Assembly: GCA_003244035.1 (NCBI GenBank)
Contig: QHBV01000214.1
Location: 3,539 to 10,499, forward strand
Source: Solirubrobacterales bacterium
GTDB taxonomy: Bacteria > Actinomycetota > Thermoleophilia > Solirubrobacterales > Solirubrobacteraceae
DNA length: 6,961 bases
Direction of reading: 5' to 3'
The position numbers and the translations under genes were made by a program. The notes beneath the pieces were generated by a model. It was not told the DNA's origin and ran no database searches. It was given only the letters and a program-made list of their open reading frames with translations. Of this stretch, positions 1 through 6,095 are shown piece by piece. Position 1 is the first letter of the stretch. Every line of letters starts with the position of its first letter.

Positions 1-477
1 GAGTTCGAGGCGATGCTGCTCGAGCTGCTGAGCGACTTTCAGATCTCGATCCCCGAGCTCGGGCGAATCGAGGCGAGGACGCATCCGGTCGTCGTGCTCA
101 CCTCCAACAACACACGCGAGCTGACCGAGGCGCTCAAGCGCCGCTGCCTGTACCTGTGGCTCGAGTACCCCGAGCTCGAGCACGAGCTCGAGATCGTCCG
201 CCTGCACGCCCCTGAGCTCGGCGCGACGGTCACCAGGAAGCTGGTCGAGATCGTCCACCAGGTCCGCGAGCTCGATCTCAAGAAGCCGCCGAGCATCGCT
301 GAGTCGATCGATTGGGCTCGGGCGCTGATCCTCCTGGGCGCGGACCACATCGACGCCGACACGTTTCGCGAGACGATGAGCGTGATCGTCAAGCACCGGA
401 CCGACCTCGACACGATCGCAGCCCGCGTCGGCGTCACGCTCGGCCCGCCGATCGCCGATGCCCGCCGCACCGCGTAG
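1..477 (+). CDS. MoxR-family AAA+ ATPase, C-terminal part (5' end outside window)
   Basis: The frame is open from base 1, so this is the last 158 residues of a longer protein (MoxR proteins are usually about 280-330 residues). The Walker A and B motifs must lie upstream of the window. Visible are the sensor-1 segment VVLTSNNTRE (residues 31-40), the arginine-finger-like RRC at 47-49, and a C-terminal lid with the sensor-2 type segment KKPPSIAESIDWARA (94-108). This tail is typical of the CoxD-like branch of MoxR ATPases. From family knowledge, these ATP-driven chaperones work with VWA-domain partners to insert cofactors or remodel enzyme complexes; CoxD in CO dehydrogenase maturation is the known case. 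The stop overlaps the start of the VWA gene by 20 nt, so the two are probably cotranscribed and translationally coupled. The family is well supported; the client enzyme is unknown. Confidence 0.9.
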   Translation, partial: EFEAMLLELLSDFQISIPELGRIEARTHPVVVLTSNNTRELTEALKRRCLYLWLEYPELEHELEIVRLHAPELGATVTRKLVEIVHQVRELDLKKPPSIAESIDWARALILLGADHIDADTFRETMSVIVKHRTDLDTIAARVGVTLGPPIADARRTA

Positions 478-1864
478 TGGCGTCTACGACCAGATCCCCG
501 ACCGGGGATGTGGCTCGTTCGAAGCAGAGCTGCTCGCCTTCGCCGAGGATCTTCGCGAGGAGGGAGTCGCGGTCGGGACGTCAGAGCTCCTCGATAGCTT
601 CGACGCGCTCGCGCAGATCGCCTGGACCGACGAGACCTGCTTCCGGGGGGCATTGGCCGCGACGCTCGCCAAGTCTGCGGAGGATCGCCTCGTGTTCGAC
701 CTCGTATTCGACCGGTTCTTCCTCCGCGCCGCCGAGGCGCAAGCGGCTCGCCGCGAGATCGCGGGAGCGCCGGCGGGGGGCGGCTTCAGCGCCGAGCTCG
801 ACCTCGACGCGTTGCGAGCGCAGATCGCCGCGGCGCTCCTGGACGGCACCGATACGGCGCTGCGCGACCTCGCCCGGCTGGCGATCGCGGCGTTTGGGCG
901 CGGTGAGGGCTCGGGGATTCTCGGCGTCGACGTGCAGCGGATCCGCCGCGCACTCGGGCTCCGCGCCGAGCCCCAGCCCCAACTCCCAGACGGCGATCCG
1001 CGGCACCACGGAATCCCGCGCGAGCAGCTGCGTCGCTTCGAGGAGCAGCTCCGCCGCGAGCTCGAGCGCGAGCTGATCGGGCGCGCCGGGCGCCTGCCGC
1101 CGAAACGACCGCTGAACGAGCTCGACCGGGCACTGCCGAGCGGTCCGATCCAGGATCTCGCCGCGGTTCACAGGGTCGTCGCCCAGCTCCGGCGCCGGCT
1201 CGCGACCGAGGGGCACGAGCCGCGCGGGCGCCGTCACCATGCGCACGTCGACGTACGGCGCACGATGCGCGCCTCGCTGCAGACCGGCGGGGTACCGGTC
1301 GAGCTCAGGTACCGCCCCCGCCGGCCCCGCCGCCCCGAGATCTTCGTGCTCTGCGACGTCTCGACCAGCGTCACGAGCGCGAGCACGTTCTTCCTGTCGG
1401 TCCTGCACGCACTGCATGATGCGTTTCGCAAGCTGCGCTCGTTCGTGTTTATCGAACGGATCTCCGAGGTGACCGAGGTGTTCGAGCGCGAGCGCGATTT
1501 CCGCGCCGCCACGGAGGCGATCGGTCGCGACGCCGGCGTCGCCGACATCTCGGGCTACACCGACTACGGACGCGTCTGGACCGAGCTGCTCGACCTGATC
1601 GAGGACGAGCTGCACGCCCGCACGACCTTGATCGTGCTCGGCGACGCGCGCACCAATGGCCGCCCACCGCGCGACGACGTTTTCGCCGCGATCACCGCCA
1701 GAGCCGGGCGGACCTTCTGGCTGAACCCCGAGCCGCGGCTCTACTGGAACTATGGCGACAGCATGATCGCCTCCTACGAGCGGCACTGCACAGTGTTCGA
1801 GTGCTGGCGCACCGACCAGCTCGAGGAGCTCGTCAAGGCACTGACGCGACCGGCACCGGCCTGA
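458..1864 (+). CDS. CoxE-like VWA-domain protein, probable partner of the upstream MoxR ATPase
   Basis: This is a 468-residue protein. Its N-terminal part (about 20-260) is largely helical, acidic and arginine-rich, and is followed by a VWA domain (about 293-455) of the CoxE type. The metal-ion-dependent adhesion site is intact: DVSTS at 300-304, Thr368 in GYTDYG, and Asp396 in LIVLGDARTN. The C-terminal stretch with RLYWNYGDSMI is also typical of CoxE-like proteins. In this family the VWA domain binds a divalent cation and contacts the MoxR ATPase or its client. The ATG at 458 is chosen because it overlaps the ATPase stop and no in-frame ATG, GTG or TTG alternative is evident in the next few codons; no clear Shine-Dalgarno is seen, so translation is probably coupled. 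At 468 residues it is somewhat longer than typical CoxE proteins of about 400 (from memory). No cox structural genes are in view, so a CO dehydrogenase role is only one option. Confidence 0.88.
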   Translation: MPAAPRSGVYDQIPDRGCGSFEAELLAFAEDLREEGVAVGTSELLDSFDALAQIAWTDETCFRGALAATLAKSAEDRLVFDLVFDRFFLRAAEAQAARREIAGAPAGGGFSAELDLDALRAQIAAALLDGTDTALRDLARLAIAAFGRGEGSGILGVDVQRIRRALGLRAEPQPQLPDGDPRHHGIPREQLRRFEEQLRRELERELIGRAGRLPPKRPLNELDRALPSGPIQDLAAVHRVVAQLRRRLATEGHEPRGRRHHAHVDVRRTMRASLQTGGVPVELRYRPRRPRRPEIFVLCDVSTSVTSASTFFLSVLHALHDAFRKLRSFVFIERISEVTEVFERERDFRAATEAIGRDAGVADISGYTDYGRVWTELLDLIEDELHARTTLIVLGDARTNGRPPRDDVFAAITARAGRTFWLNPEPRLYWNYGDSMIASYERHCTVFECWRTDQLEELVKALTRPAPA

Positions 1865-1875
1865 GCCGGACGGTC
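1848..1875. terminator. GC-rich hairpin across two convergent stop codons, possible bidirectional terminator
   Basis: The pairs are gaccg (1848-1852) with cggtc (1871-1875) and ccggc (1856-1860) with gccgg (1865-1869), around the loop ctga. A 3-nt bulge on one side faces 1 nt on the other. The 10-pair stem covers the TGA of the VWA gene (1862-1864) and most of the TGA of the asparagine synthase gene on the other strand (1874-1876), whose stops are 9 nt apart. No T-run follows on either strand, so it is not a classical intrinsic terminator; U-less hairpins have been proposed as terminators in high-GC actinobacteria. The structure is seen directly; the function is inferred. Confidence 0.4.
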
Positions 1876-3415
1876 AGGTCGTAGCCGAGTACCCGATCGT
1901 CGCGCTCGGGCGCACGCCGTGGAGGTGGCGGGCGAAGATCCTGTAGTAAGCCAGCTCCTCACGTGAGCGCAGGGCGGGCTTGACCGTTTCTCGCTCGACG
2001 AGGTACTCATCCTCGCTCACGCTCTGCTCCATCCGCTCGCTCAGCACCGACGCCATGCCGCTGCCGTCTCCGAACTGCGACTTGGTGCGCCACAGCAGAT
2101 GCTCGGGAAGCCACCCGTCGAACGCCTGGCGTAGCAGCCGCTTCTCCGGCCGCCCCGGCCCCGCGGTCTTCCAGGCGACCGGGAGCGCGAGCCCGAGCGC
2201 GATCAGGTCGAGCTCGAGGAACGGCACCCGGGCTTCCAATCCGTGGGCCATCGTCACCCGATCGGCGCGCTGCAGATTGAGGTTGTGCAGCCCCTCGATC
2301 GTGCGTTCGAGCTCCGCGTGGAGCTGGTCCTCGTGCTCGAACTCATGCAGGTACTCATACCCGGCGAAGATCTCGTCGGCGCCCTCGCCGGTGAGCACCA
2401 CCTTGACGTGCTCGGCGGTCATCTCGGCCAGCAGGTAATTGGCCACGGCGCTGCGCACCAGCGCGGGATCGTAGGACTCGATCGTCGCCACCACCGTCGG
2501 CAGCGCATCGAGGGCATCCTGTGGCGTGTAGATCAGCTCGCGGTGGTCGGCGTCCAAAAACCGCGCCACCTCGCGGGCGGCAAGCAGATCGGGGGAGTCC
2601 TCCAGGCCTACGGCGAACGTCTGCAGGCGCTCGTCGCGTGCGCGCAGCGCATCGGCGGCGATCGCCGCGACCAGGCTCGAATCCAGGCCCCCGGACAGGA
2701 ATACGCCAACCGGCACATCGCCCATCAGCTGGCGCTCGACCGTTTCGCACAGGGTCTCGCGGATGCGGCCAAGGACCTCCGCGGGGAAATCCGCATCGAG
2801 CGCATCCGGCGCGCACGTCCCGGACAGATCCAATCGCTCGATCGCACCGTCCGGGATCGGAGAGGCGAAGCGGCGCAGCCCGGTCGCGGGGGTCCAGTAG
2901 TGGCCGGGCGGGAAGGATTCGACGAGTGGGCGCCACGCCTTGTCGAAGGCCTGTATCTCCGAGGCGAAGCGGACGGCGTCGCCCAGGCGTGCCCAGTAGA
3001 GGGGCTTGATCCCGACCGGGTCGCGGGCGGCCAGGAAGCGGCCATCGTGCCCAGCCAGGAGGAACGCGAACATGCCGTGGCACTCCTTCAGCGCCTCCGG
3101 TCCGCGCTCCTGCACGACGCGCAGTGCGACCTCGTTGTCAGAGCGGGTGAGGAGGTCCGGATCGCCCAGGGAGCACCTCACGCGCTCGTGGTTGTAGACC
3201 TCACCGTTACCGACGAGCAGCAGGCTCCGGTCGCGCGTGGCGAGCGGCTGATGGCCACCGTCGACATCGACGATCGAGAGCCTGCGATGGCCGATCCAGG
3301 AATCCGCCACGGAAGCGCTCCCCTCGTCGTCCGGCCCACGGTGGGTCAGCCGGCGGAGCATGCGTCGGCCCTCGGCGGGATCTGGCGATCCGTACTGCCC
3401 AGCGATGCCGCACAC
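1874..3415 (-). CDS. asnB: Asparagine synthase (glutamine-hydrolysing), AsnB type
   Basis: This cytosolic enzyme makes asparagine from aspartate, ATP and glutamine. Placing the start at GTG 3415-3413 gives Met-Cys-Gly-Ile-Ala, which leaves Cys2 as the N-terminal nucleophile required by class II glutamine amidotransferases; any upstream start would block it. The glutaminase domain (2 to about 190) has R44-R45, N70-G71-E72 and S92-D93. The synthetase domain (about 210-500) has the pyrophosphate loop SGGLDSS (241-247), GEGADE (343-348) and HGLEARVPFLE (391-401). The length of 513 residues is a little shorter than E. coli AsnB (554). The start lies 2 nt after the nitrilase stop (TAGCCGTG) with no good Shine-Dalgarno, which suggests translational coupling. 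AsnB-like enzymes sometimes amidate other substrates, so the exact acceptor is not proven, but nothing here looks divergent from the housekeeping form. Confidence 0.93.
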   Translation of the reverse strand: MCGIAGQYGSPDPAEGRRMLRRLTHRGPDDEGSASVADSWIGHRRLSIVDVDGGHQPLATRDRSLLLVGNGEVYNHERVRCSLGDPDLLTRSDNEVALRVVQERGPEALKECHGMFAFLLAGHDGRFLAARDPVGIKPLYWARLGDAVRFASEIQAFDKAWRPLVESFPPGHYWTPATGLRRFASPIPDGAIERLDLSGTCAPDALDADFPAEVLGRIRETLCETVERQLMGDVPVGVFLSGGLDSSLVAAIAADALRARDERLQTFAVGLEDSPDLLAAREVARFLDADHRELIYTPQDALDALPTVVATIESYDPALVRSAVANYLLAEMTAEHVKVVLTGEGADEIFAGYEYLHEFEHEDQLHAELERTIEGLHNLNLQRADRVTMAHGLEARVPFLELDLIALGLALPVAWKTAGPGRPEKRLLRQAFDGWLPEHLLWRTKSQFGDGSGMASVLSERMEQSVSEDEYLVERETVKPALRSREELAYYRIFARHLHGVRPSATIGYSATT

Positions 3416-3417
3416 GG

Positions 3418-4308
3418 CTACAGGGTAGCCGCGGCGGCTTCGGACGCGCGGACGGCGAGTCCGTAGGCCTCGGTTCGCCGGTCGTCGAGGTGATAGAAGG
3501 GGGCGCGCGAGGACTCGATCGCAGTGGAGATGTCGATCCGCGCGATCGCGGTGGCGGGCCGCCCGGCCGTGCGGGCCAGCACTCGCCCGCAGGGATCGAC
3601 GATCTTGGCCTGCCCGAAGAACCGCAACCCTTCGCGTCGCCCGGTCTGGTTGGCCGAGACCCACACGACCTGGTTCTCGATCGCCCGGGCGCGATCGAGC
3701 AGGTCGAACTGATGGCTCTGCACGTCCCGGCGCGCGGCCCGCCGGGACGGCGCGTCCCGTGACACCGGCCACGCCGACATGGAGGCAATGATCTGCGCCC
3801 CGTCGCACGCCAGCGTGAGCGCCGACTCTGGGAAGACCTTGTCGTAGCAGATCAGCATGCCCAGGCGCCCCACCGGCGTGTCGAACGCCTGAAACGACGA
3901 CCCGGGCCGGTAGGCAAACGCCTCGCTCGGGGGGAGATGAACCTTGCGATGGTGGCCGAGCACGCCATCTGCGGTTACGCACACGGCGCTGTTGAACGGG
4001 CCGCCCGGTGCGTCCTCGGAGAAGCCCACGCATACAGCGGTCGGTCCCGCCAGCGCGCACAGGCGGTCAATCTCGGGTCCGTCGAGGGCCAGCGCGGGCG
4101 GCGAGGGGGTCGCTCCGCCGCCGGCCCGCTCACACGGATACCCGCCGAGGGTGCACTCCGGAAACACGACCAGAGCCGCGCCGGCTGACCGCGCCCGGGC
4201 CACCGTGCGCTCGATCCAGGCGAACGTCGGCTCGAGCTCGGCACCCACCGAGCCCGCCACCGCCGCGATCCGCTGACCCGCGAGGCATCTGGAGCGAAAG
4301 ATTCTCAC
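3418..4308 (-). CDS. Carbon-nitrogen hydrolase (nitrilase superfamily amidase)
   Basis: This 296-residue protein has the complete Glu-Lys-Cys catalytic set of the nitrilase superfamily: Glu51 in VVFPECTLGGY, Lys122 in HHRKVHLP and Cys154 in MLICYDKVFPE, plus the accessory Glu129. The later segments RARAIENQVVWVSANQ (206-221) and GQAKIVDPCG (232-241) are also typical of C-N hydrolases. Family members hydrolyse amides, carbamoyl groups or nitriles through a cysteine thioester; the substrate cannot be read from the sequence. The GTG at 4308-4306 is chosen because homology begins just after it. The open frame continues upstream, but as proline-rich translation antisense to the riboswitch. The gene leads an operon with asparagine synthase 2 nt downstream and diverges from a thiamine-precursor importer. 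It could be an omega-amidase/ureidopropionase-like enzyme, a formamidase, or an ammonia source; the function is open. Confidence 0.88.
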   Translation of the reverse strand: MRIFRSRCLAGQRIAAVAGSVGAELEPTFAWIERTVARARSAGAALVVFPECTLGGYPCERAGGGATPSPPALALDGPEIDRLCALAGPTAVCVGFSEDAPGGPFNSAVCVTADGVLGHHRKVHLPPSEAFAYRPGSSFQAFDTPVGRLGMLICYDKVFPESALTLACDGAQIIASMSAWPVSRDAPSRRAARRDVQSHQFDLLDRARAIENQVVWVSANQTGRREGLRFFGQAKIVDPCGRVLARTAGRPATAIARIDISTAIESSRAPFYHLDDRRTEAYGLAVRASEAAAATL

Positions 4309-4315
4309 GCGGTCG

Positions 4316-4321
4316 AGCGTA
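4316..4321 (-). promoter_or_regulatory. Candidate -10 box (TACGCT) for the nitrilase-asnB operon
   Basis: On the minus strand TACGCT is followed by 7 nt and then the GTG start at 4308. If used, transcription would begin at or next to the start codon and give a leaderless mRNA. This would fit the lack of any Shine-Dalgarno before the GTG. The -35 region (around 4339-4344, TTTCCC on the minus strand) is poor. This is a weak, inferred call. Confidence 0.25.
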
Positions 4322-4345
4322 GGCGGTGGGTGCGGGTGGGGAAAT

Positions 4346-4359
4346 GGCCAAGCGGCCAA
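4346..4359. repeat. Direct repeat GGCCAA-gc-GGCCAA in the divergent intergenic region
   Basis: GGCCAA occurs at 4346-4351 and again at 4354-4359, spaced 8 nt start to start. GGCC is itself palindromic, so a 4-bp hairpin is also possible. The site lies 38-51 nt upstream of the nitrilase start, near the expected promoter, and could be an operator. Such short GC repeats are common by chance in this kind of genome. Confidence 0.25.
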
Positions 4360-4418
4360 ACCCACGGGACCAAATGTCGAACCGCTGCACGCAGGCGCAG
4401 GCCACCTTTCCAGCGCGC

Positions 4419-4424
4419 TAGCAT
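4419..4424 (+). promoter_or_regulatory. Candidate -10 box (TAGCAT) for the thi importer operon
   Basis: TAGCAT lies about 25 nt before the conserved G-run of the riboswitch. A transcript starting near 4431 would contain the whole aptamer and leave a short 5' leader. No convincing -35 lies 16-18 nt upstream, so this is only a position-based guess. Confidence 0.22.
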
Positions 4425-4446
4425 CCCGCGAGCACGAGTTGACAAC

Positions 4447-4547
4447 CAGGGGGGCTGGCGGGAAGGCCGGCTGAGATAGCGTCCCACGCGACAGTCGCAA
4501 CCGACGCTGACCCTTTGAACCTGTGGGGTAATGCCCGCGAAGGGAGC
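4447..4547 (+). promoter_or_regulatory. TPP riboswitch (THI element) upstream of the ThiXYZ-type importer
   Basis: The conserved core is present in order: a G-run (4449-4454); a P3 stem gctggc/gccggc (4454-4459 with 4466-4471); the pyrimidine-sensing CTGAGA (4471-4476); an optional P3a arm agcgtc/gacgct (4478-4483 with 4503-4508) with an inner gcga/tcgc hairpin; ACCC closing P2 (4510-4513); TGAACCTG (4516-4523); and a P4 stem gtggg/cccgc (4523-4527 with 4534-4538) around GTAATG, leading to GCGAAGGGA (4537-4545). From family knowledge this RNA binds thiamine pyrophosphate and represses the downstream genes. The GGGAG at its 3' edge is also the best Shine-Dalgarno for the ATPase gene, and I see no T-tract terminator, so control is probably at translation initiation. 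A canonical P1 directly flanking the core is not obvious; gagtt (4436-4440) with agctc (4545-4549) could serve. Confidence 0.95.
4542..4546 (+). promoter_or_regulatory. Ribosome binding site GGGAG embedded in the riboswitch 3' edge
   Basis: GGGAG sits 11 nt before the ATG at 4558. The same bases are the conserved 3' terminal GGGA of the THI element. Ligand-stabilised folding would therefore compete directly with ribosome binding. The site also decides the start: the earlier in-frame ATG at 4531 lies inside the aptamer's P4 loop. Confidence 0.65.
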
Positions 4548-4557
4548 TCTACCAGCG

Positions 4558-5322
4558 ATGATCGAAGCTCCCGTCAAGGAGCCGGTCGCTCTTGACGGAT
4601 CTGGCGGCGTCACGGTGCAGGACGTCAGCCGCACGTTCGCCACCAGGCGCGGCGAAGTAAGCGCCCTGGCCGGCATGTCGCTGCGCGCGCGTCCGGGGGA
4701 GATCGTCGCGGTGGTGGGCCCTAGCGGGTGCGGCAAGACGACGCTGCTCGAGCTGATCTGCGGCCTGCAGCCGCCGGATTCGGGCAGCGTCAGCTCCGCA
4801 CCGGCGGCGCTGATGCCCCAGCGCGACCTGCTGCTGCCGTGGCTGAGCGCGATCGACAACGCCGGGCTCGCGTTGCGCGCCCGCGGGATCTCCCGGAGCC
4901 GGGCGCGCGCGGCGGCAGCGCCGTGGCTCGAGCGCTTCGGGCTCGAGGGATTCGAGCGAGCCCGCCCCGCCACGCTGTCGGGGGGAATGCGCCAGCGCAT
5001 CTCGTTCCTGCGCACGCTGCTCGCCGGCAAGCCGGTGCTGGCGCTCGACGAGCCGTTCGCCGCGCTCGACGCGATCACCCGGCTGCAGATGCAGGGCTGG
5101 CTCGCGAACGTGCTCGCGAGCGAGCCGCGGACGGTCGTGCTGGTCACCCACGACGTCGAGGAGGCGGTGATGCTGGCCGACCGCGTGATCGTGATGTGCG
5201 CGCGCCCCGGTCGCGCGGTGGCGGAGATCGAGGTCGGCCTGGCCAGGCCGCGCCACCGGACGGATTCGGCGGTGGTGGCGCTGCGCGAGCAGGCGCTCAA
5301 GGCCCTGGGGGTGGAGCGTTGA
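4558..5322 (+). CDS. thiZ: ABC transporter ATPase of a thiamine-pyrimidine precursor importer (ThiZ-like)
   Basis: This 254-residue cytosolic nucleotide-binding subunit powers import by ATP hydrolysis. All key motifs are intact: Walker A GPSGCGKTT (54-62), Q-loop Gln88 in MPQRD, signature LSGGMRQ (140-146), Walker B LALDEPF with D164-E165, D-loop ALD (169-171), and the switch His198 in VTHDVEEA. The sequence type matches the nitrate/sulfonate/taurine/thiamine-precursor group (SsuB/TauB/ThiZ). Substrate assignment rests on the TPP riboswitch immediately upstream and the THI5-like binding protein downstream, not on the ATPase itself. The ATG at 4558 is preferred over the in-frame ATG at 4531, because the latter lies in the riboswitch and lacks a free Shine-Dalgarno. 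The stop codon overlaps the permease start as TTGA. Confidence 0.93.
   Translation: MIEAPVKEPVALDGSGGVTVQDVSRTFATRRGEVSALAGMSLRARPGEIVAVVGPSGCGKTTLLELICGLQPPDSGSVSSAPAALMPQRDLLLPWLSAIDNAGLALRARGISRSRARAAAAPWLERFGLEGFERARPATLSGGMRQRISFLRTLLAGKPVLALDEPFAALDAITRLQMQGWLANVLASEPRTVVLVTHDVEEAVMLADRVIVMCARPGRAVAEIEVGLARPRHRTDSAVVALREQALKALGVER
5307..5316 (+). promoter_or_regulatory. Purine-rich ribosome binding site for the TTG-started permease
   Basis: GGGGGTGGAG ends 2 nt before the TTG start at 5319. Its G-run at 5307-5311 is at a workable 7-nt distance. It supports initiation at the overlapping TTGA within the end of the ATPase gene. Confidence 0.45.
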
Positions 5323-6095
5323 GGCGCCTCGCGCGCGGGCTTCCGCCGGCGCTGCTACTACTCGCGCTGGTCGGCGCGTGGGAGCTGTACGTCGACCTGG
5401 GCGGAGTCAACTCGCTGATCCTGTCCTCGCCCCACGAGGTCGCAAGGGCGCTCTACAGTGACCGATCGCTGCTATGGAGCAACTTCCTCGTGACCGCGGA
5501 GGAGGTGCTGCTGGGCGTGTTGGTGGTGGCAATCCCCGCCGGGCTCGTGCTCGCGGTCACGATTCACTTCTCGATCTCGCTGCGGCGCGCGGTCTATCCG
5601 CTGCTCGTCGCCTCGCAGGCGATCCCGTTCCCGATCCTCGCCGGTCTGCTGGTCTTCTGGCTCGGGTTCGGGATCCTGCCCAAGCTGATGATCGTCGCGC
5701 TCGTATCGTTCTTCTCGGTCGTGGTCACGACGCTCGCTGGACTCGCGGCGGTCGACCCGGACCTGATCAAGCTGATGCGGACGTTTGACGCGCCACGGCT
5801 GCGGACGTTCTGGCACATCGAGCTTCCCTCGGCGCTGCCGGGGCTGTTCACCGGCGCCAAGGTCGCCGTCGCCGTGGCGGTGATCGGCGCGGTCTTCGCC
5901 GAGGACGCCGGATCGAACGCGGGCCTCGGATACCTGCTGCTGCAGGCGATCCCGCAGCTGCTGACCGCTCGGGCCTACGCGATCGTGGTGATCCTGTCGG
6001 TGTTCGCGATAGCCCTGTTCGCACTGCTCACCCTGGCCGAGCGGCTCGCGCTGCCGTGGGCCTACGCACCCACAAGAGAGAGAGGCAAGCCATGA
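5319..6095 (+). CDS. thiX: ABC transporter permease of a thiamine-pyrimidine precursor importer (ThiX-like)
   Basis: This is a 258-residue inner-membrane subunit of the binding-protein-dependent (SsuC/TauC/ThiX) permease family. About six hydrophobic segments can be seen, near residues 9-27, 60-82, 91-112, 115-142, 172-195 and 216-240. The cytoplasmic coupling (EAA-type) loop is FDAPRLRTFWHIELPSALPG (156-175), which docks onto the ATPase. There is no ATG near the N-terminus. The TTG at 5319 is chosen because it overlaps the ATPase stop as TTGA, follows a purine-rich stretch, and starts the protein with basic residues just before the first membrane helix, as expected. The reading frame is open far upstream (to about 4728), but that part is an out-of-frame shadow of the ATPase gene. 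The stop overlaps the next start as ATGA, so the three subunits should be made in step under the riboswitch. Confidence 0.92.
   Translation: MRRLARGLPPALLLLALVGAWELYVDLGGVNSLILSSPHEVARALYSDRSLLWSNFLVTAEEVLLGVLVVAIPAGLVLAVTIHFSISLRRAVYPLLVASQAIPFPILAGLLVFWLGFGILPKLMIVALVSFFSVVVTTLAGLAAVDPDLIKLMRTFDAPRLRTFWHIELPSALPGLFTGAKVAVAVAVIGAVFAEDAGSNAGLGYLLLQAIPQLLTARAYAIVVILSVFAIALFALLTLAERLALPWAYAPTRERGKP
6076..6085 (+). promoter_or_regulatory. Ribosome binding site for the substrate-binding lipoprotein
   Basis: GAGAGAGAGG lies 6 nt before the ATG at 6092, inside the 3' end of the permease gene. It is the strongest Shine-Dalgarno-like site in the operon, which fits the usual need for more binding protein than membrane subunits. 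Confidence 0.55.

Noticed and set aside
581..1786. 401-residue open frame on the minus strand under the VWA gene
   Set aside because: It is a GC-driven shadow: low-complexity Arg/Ala/Gly/Glu protein with no recognisable motif, directly antisense to a gene with an intact VWA metal site.
2243..3466. 407-residue open frame on the plus strand across asnB
   Set aside because: Antisense to a complete asparagine synthase, with no family features; typical of third-position GC bias.
3416..4060. N-terminal extension of the asparagine synthase frame by 215 residues
   Set aside because: It would bury the catalytic Cys2, overlaps the nitrilase gene in another frame, and encodes Arg/Pro-rich shadow sequence.
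4439..4444. Perfect TTGACA as a -35 box
   Set aside because: A -10 at the right distance would fall inside the aptamer (around 4462-4467), where there is no matching box, and the transcript would lack the riboswitch 5' half. Probably chance, or part of the leader.
4309..4500. N-terminal extension of the nitrilase frame by 64 residues from an ATG at 4500
   Set aside because: It is proline-rich, lacks nitrilase homology, and would be translated antisense to the riboswitch; homology begins just after the GTG at 4308.
4531..4557. Earlier in-frame ATG for the ATPase
   Set aside because: This ATG is the conserved TAATG of the riboswitch P4 loop; the true Shine-Dalgarno lies downstream of it.
4305..5300. 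331-residue minus-strand frame across the ATPase and riboswitch
   Set aside because: Ser/Arg-rich shadow antisense to a complete ABC ATPase and a structured RNA.
4728..5318. Upstream extension of the permease frame by 197 residues
   Set aside because: It is an out-of-frame reading of the ATPase gene; the membrane protein features begin right after the TTG at 5319.
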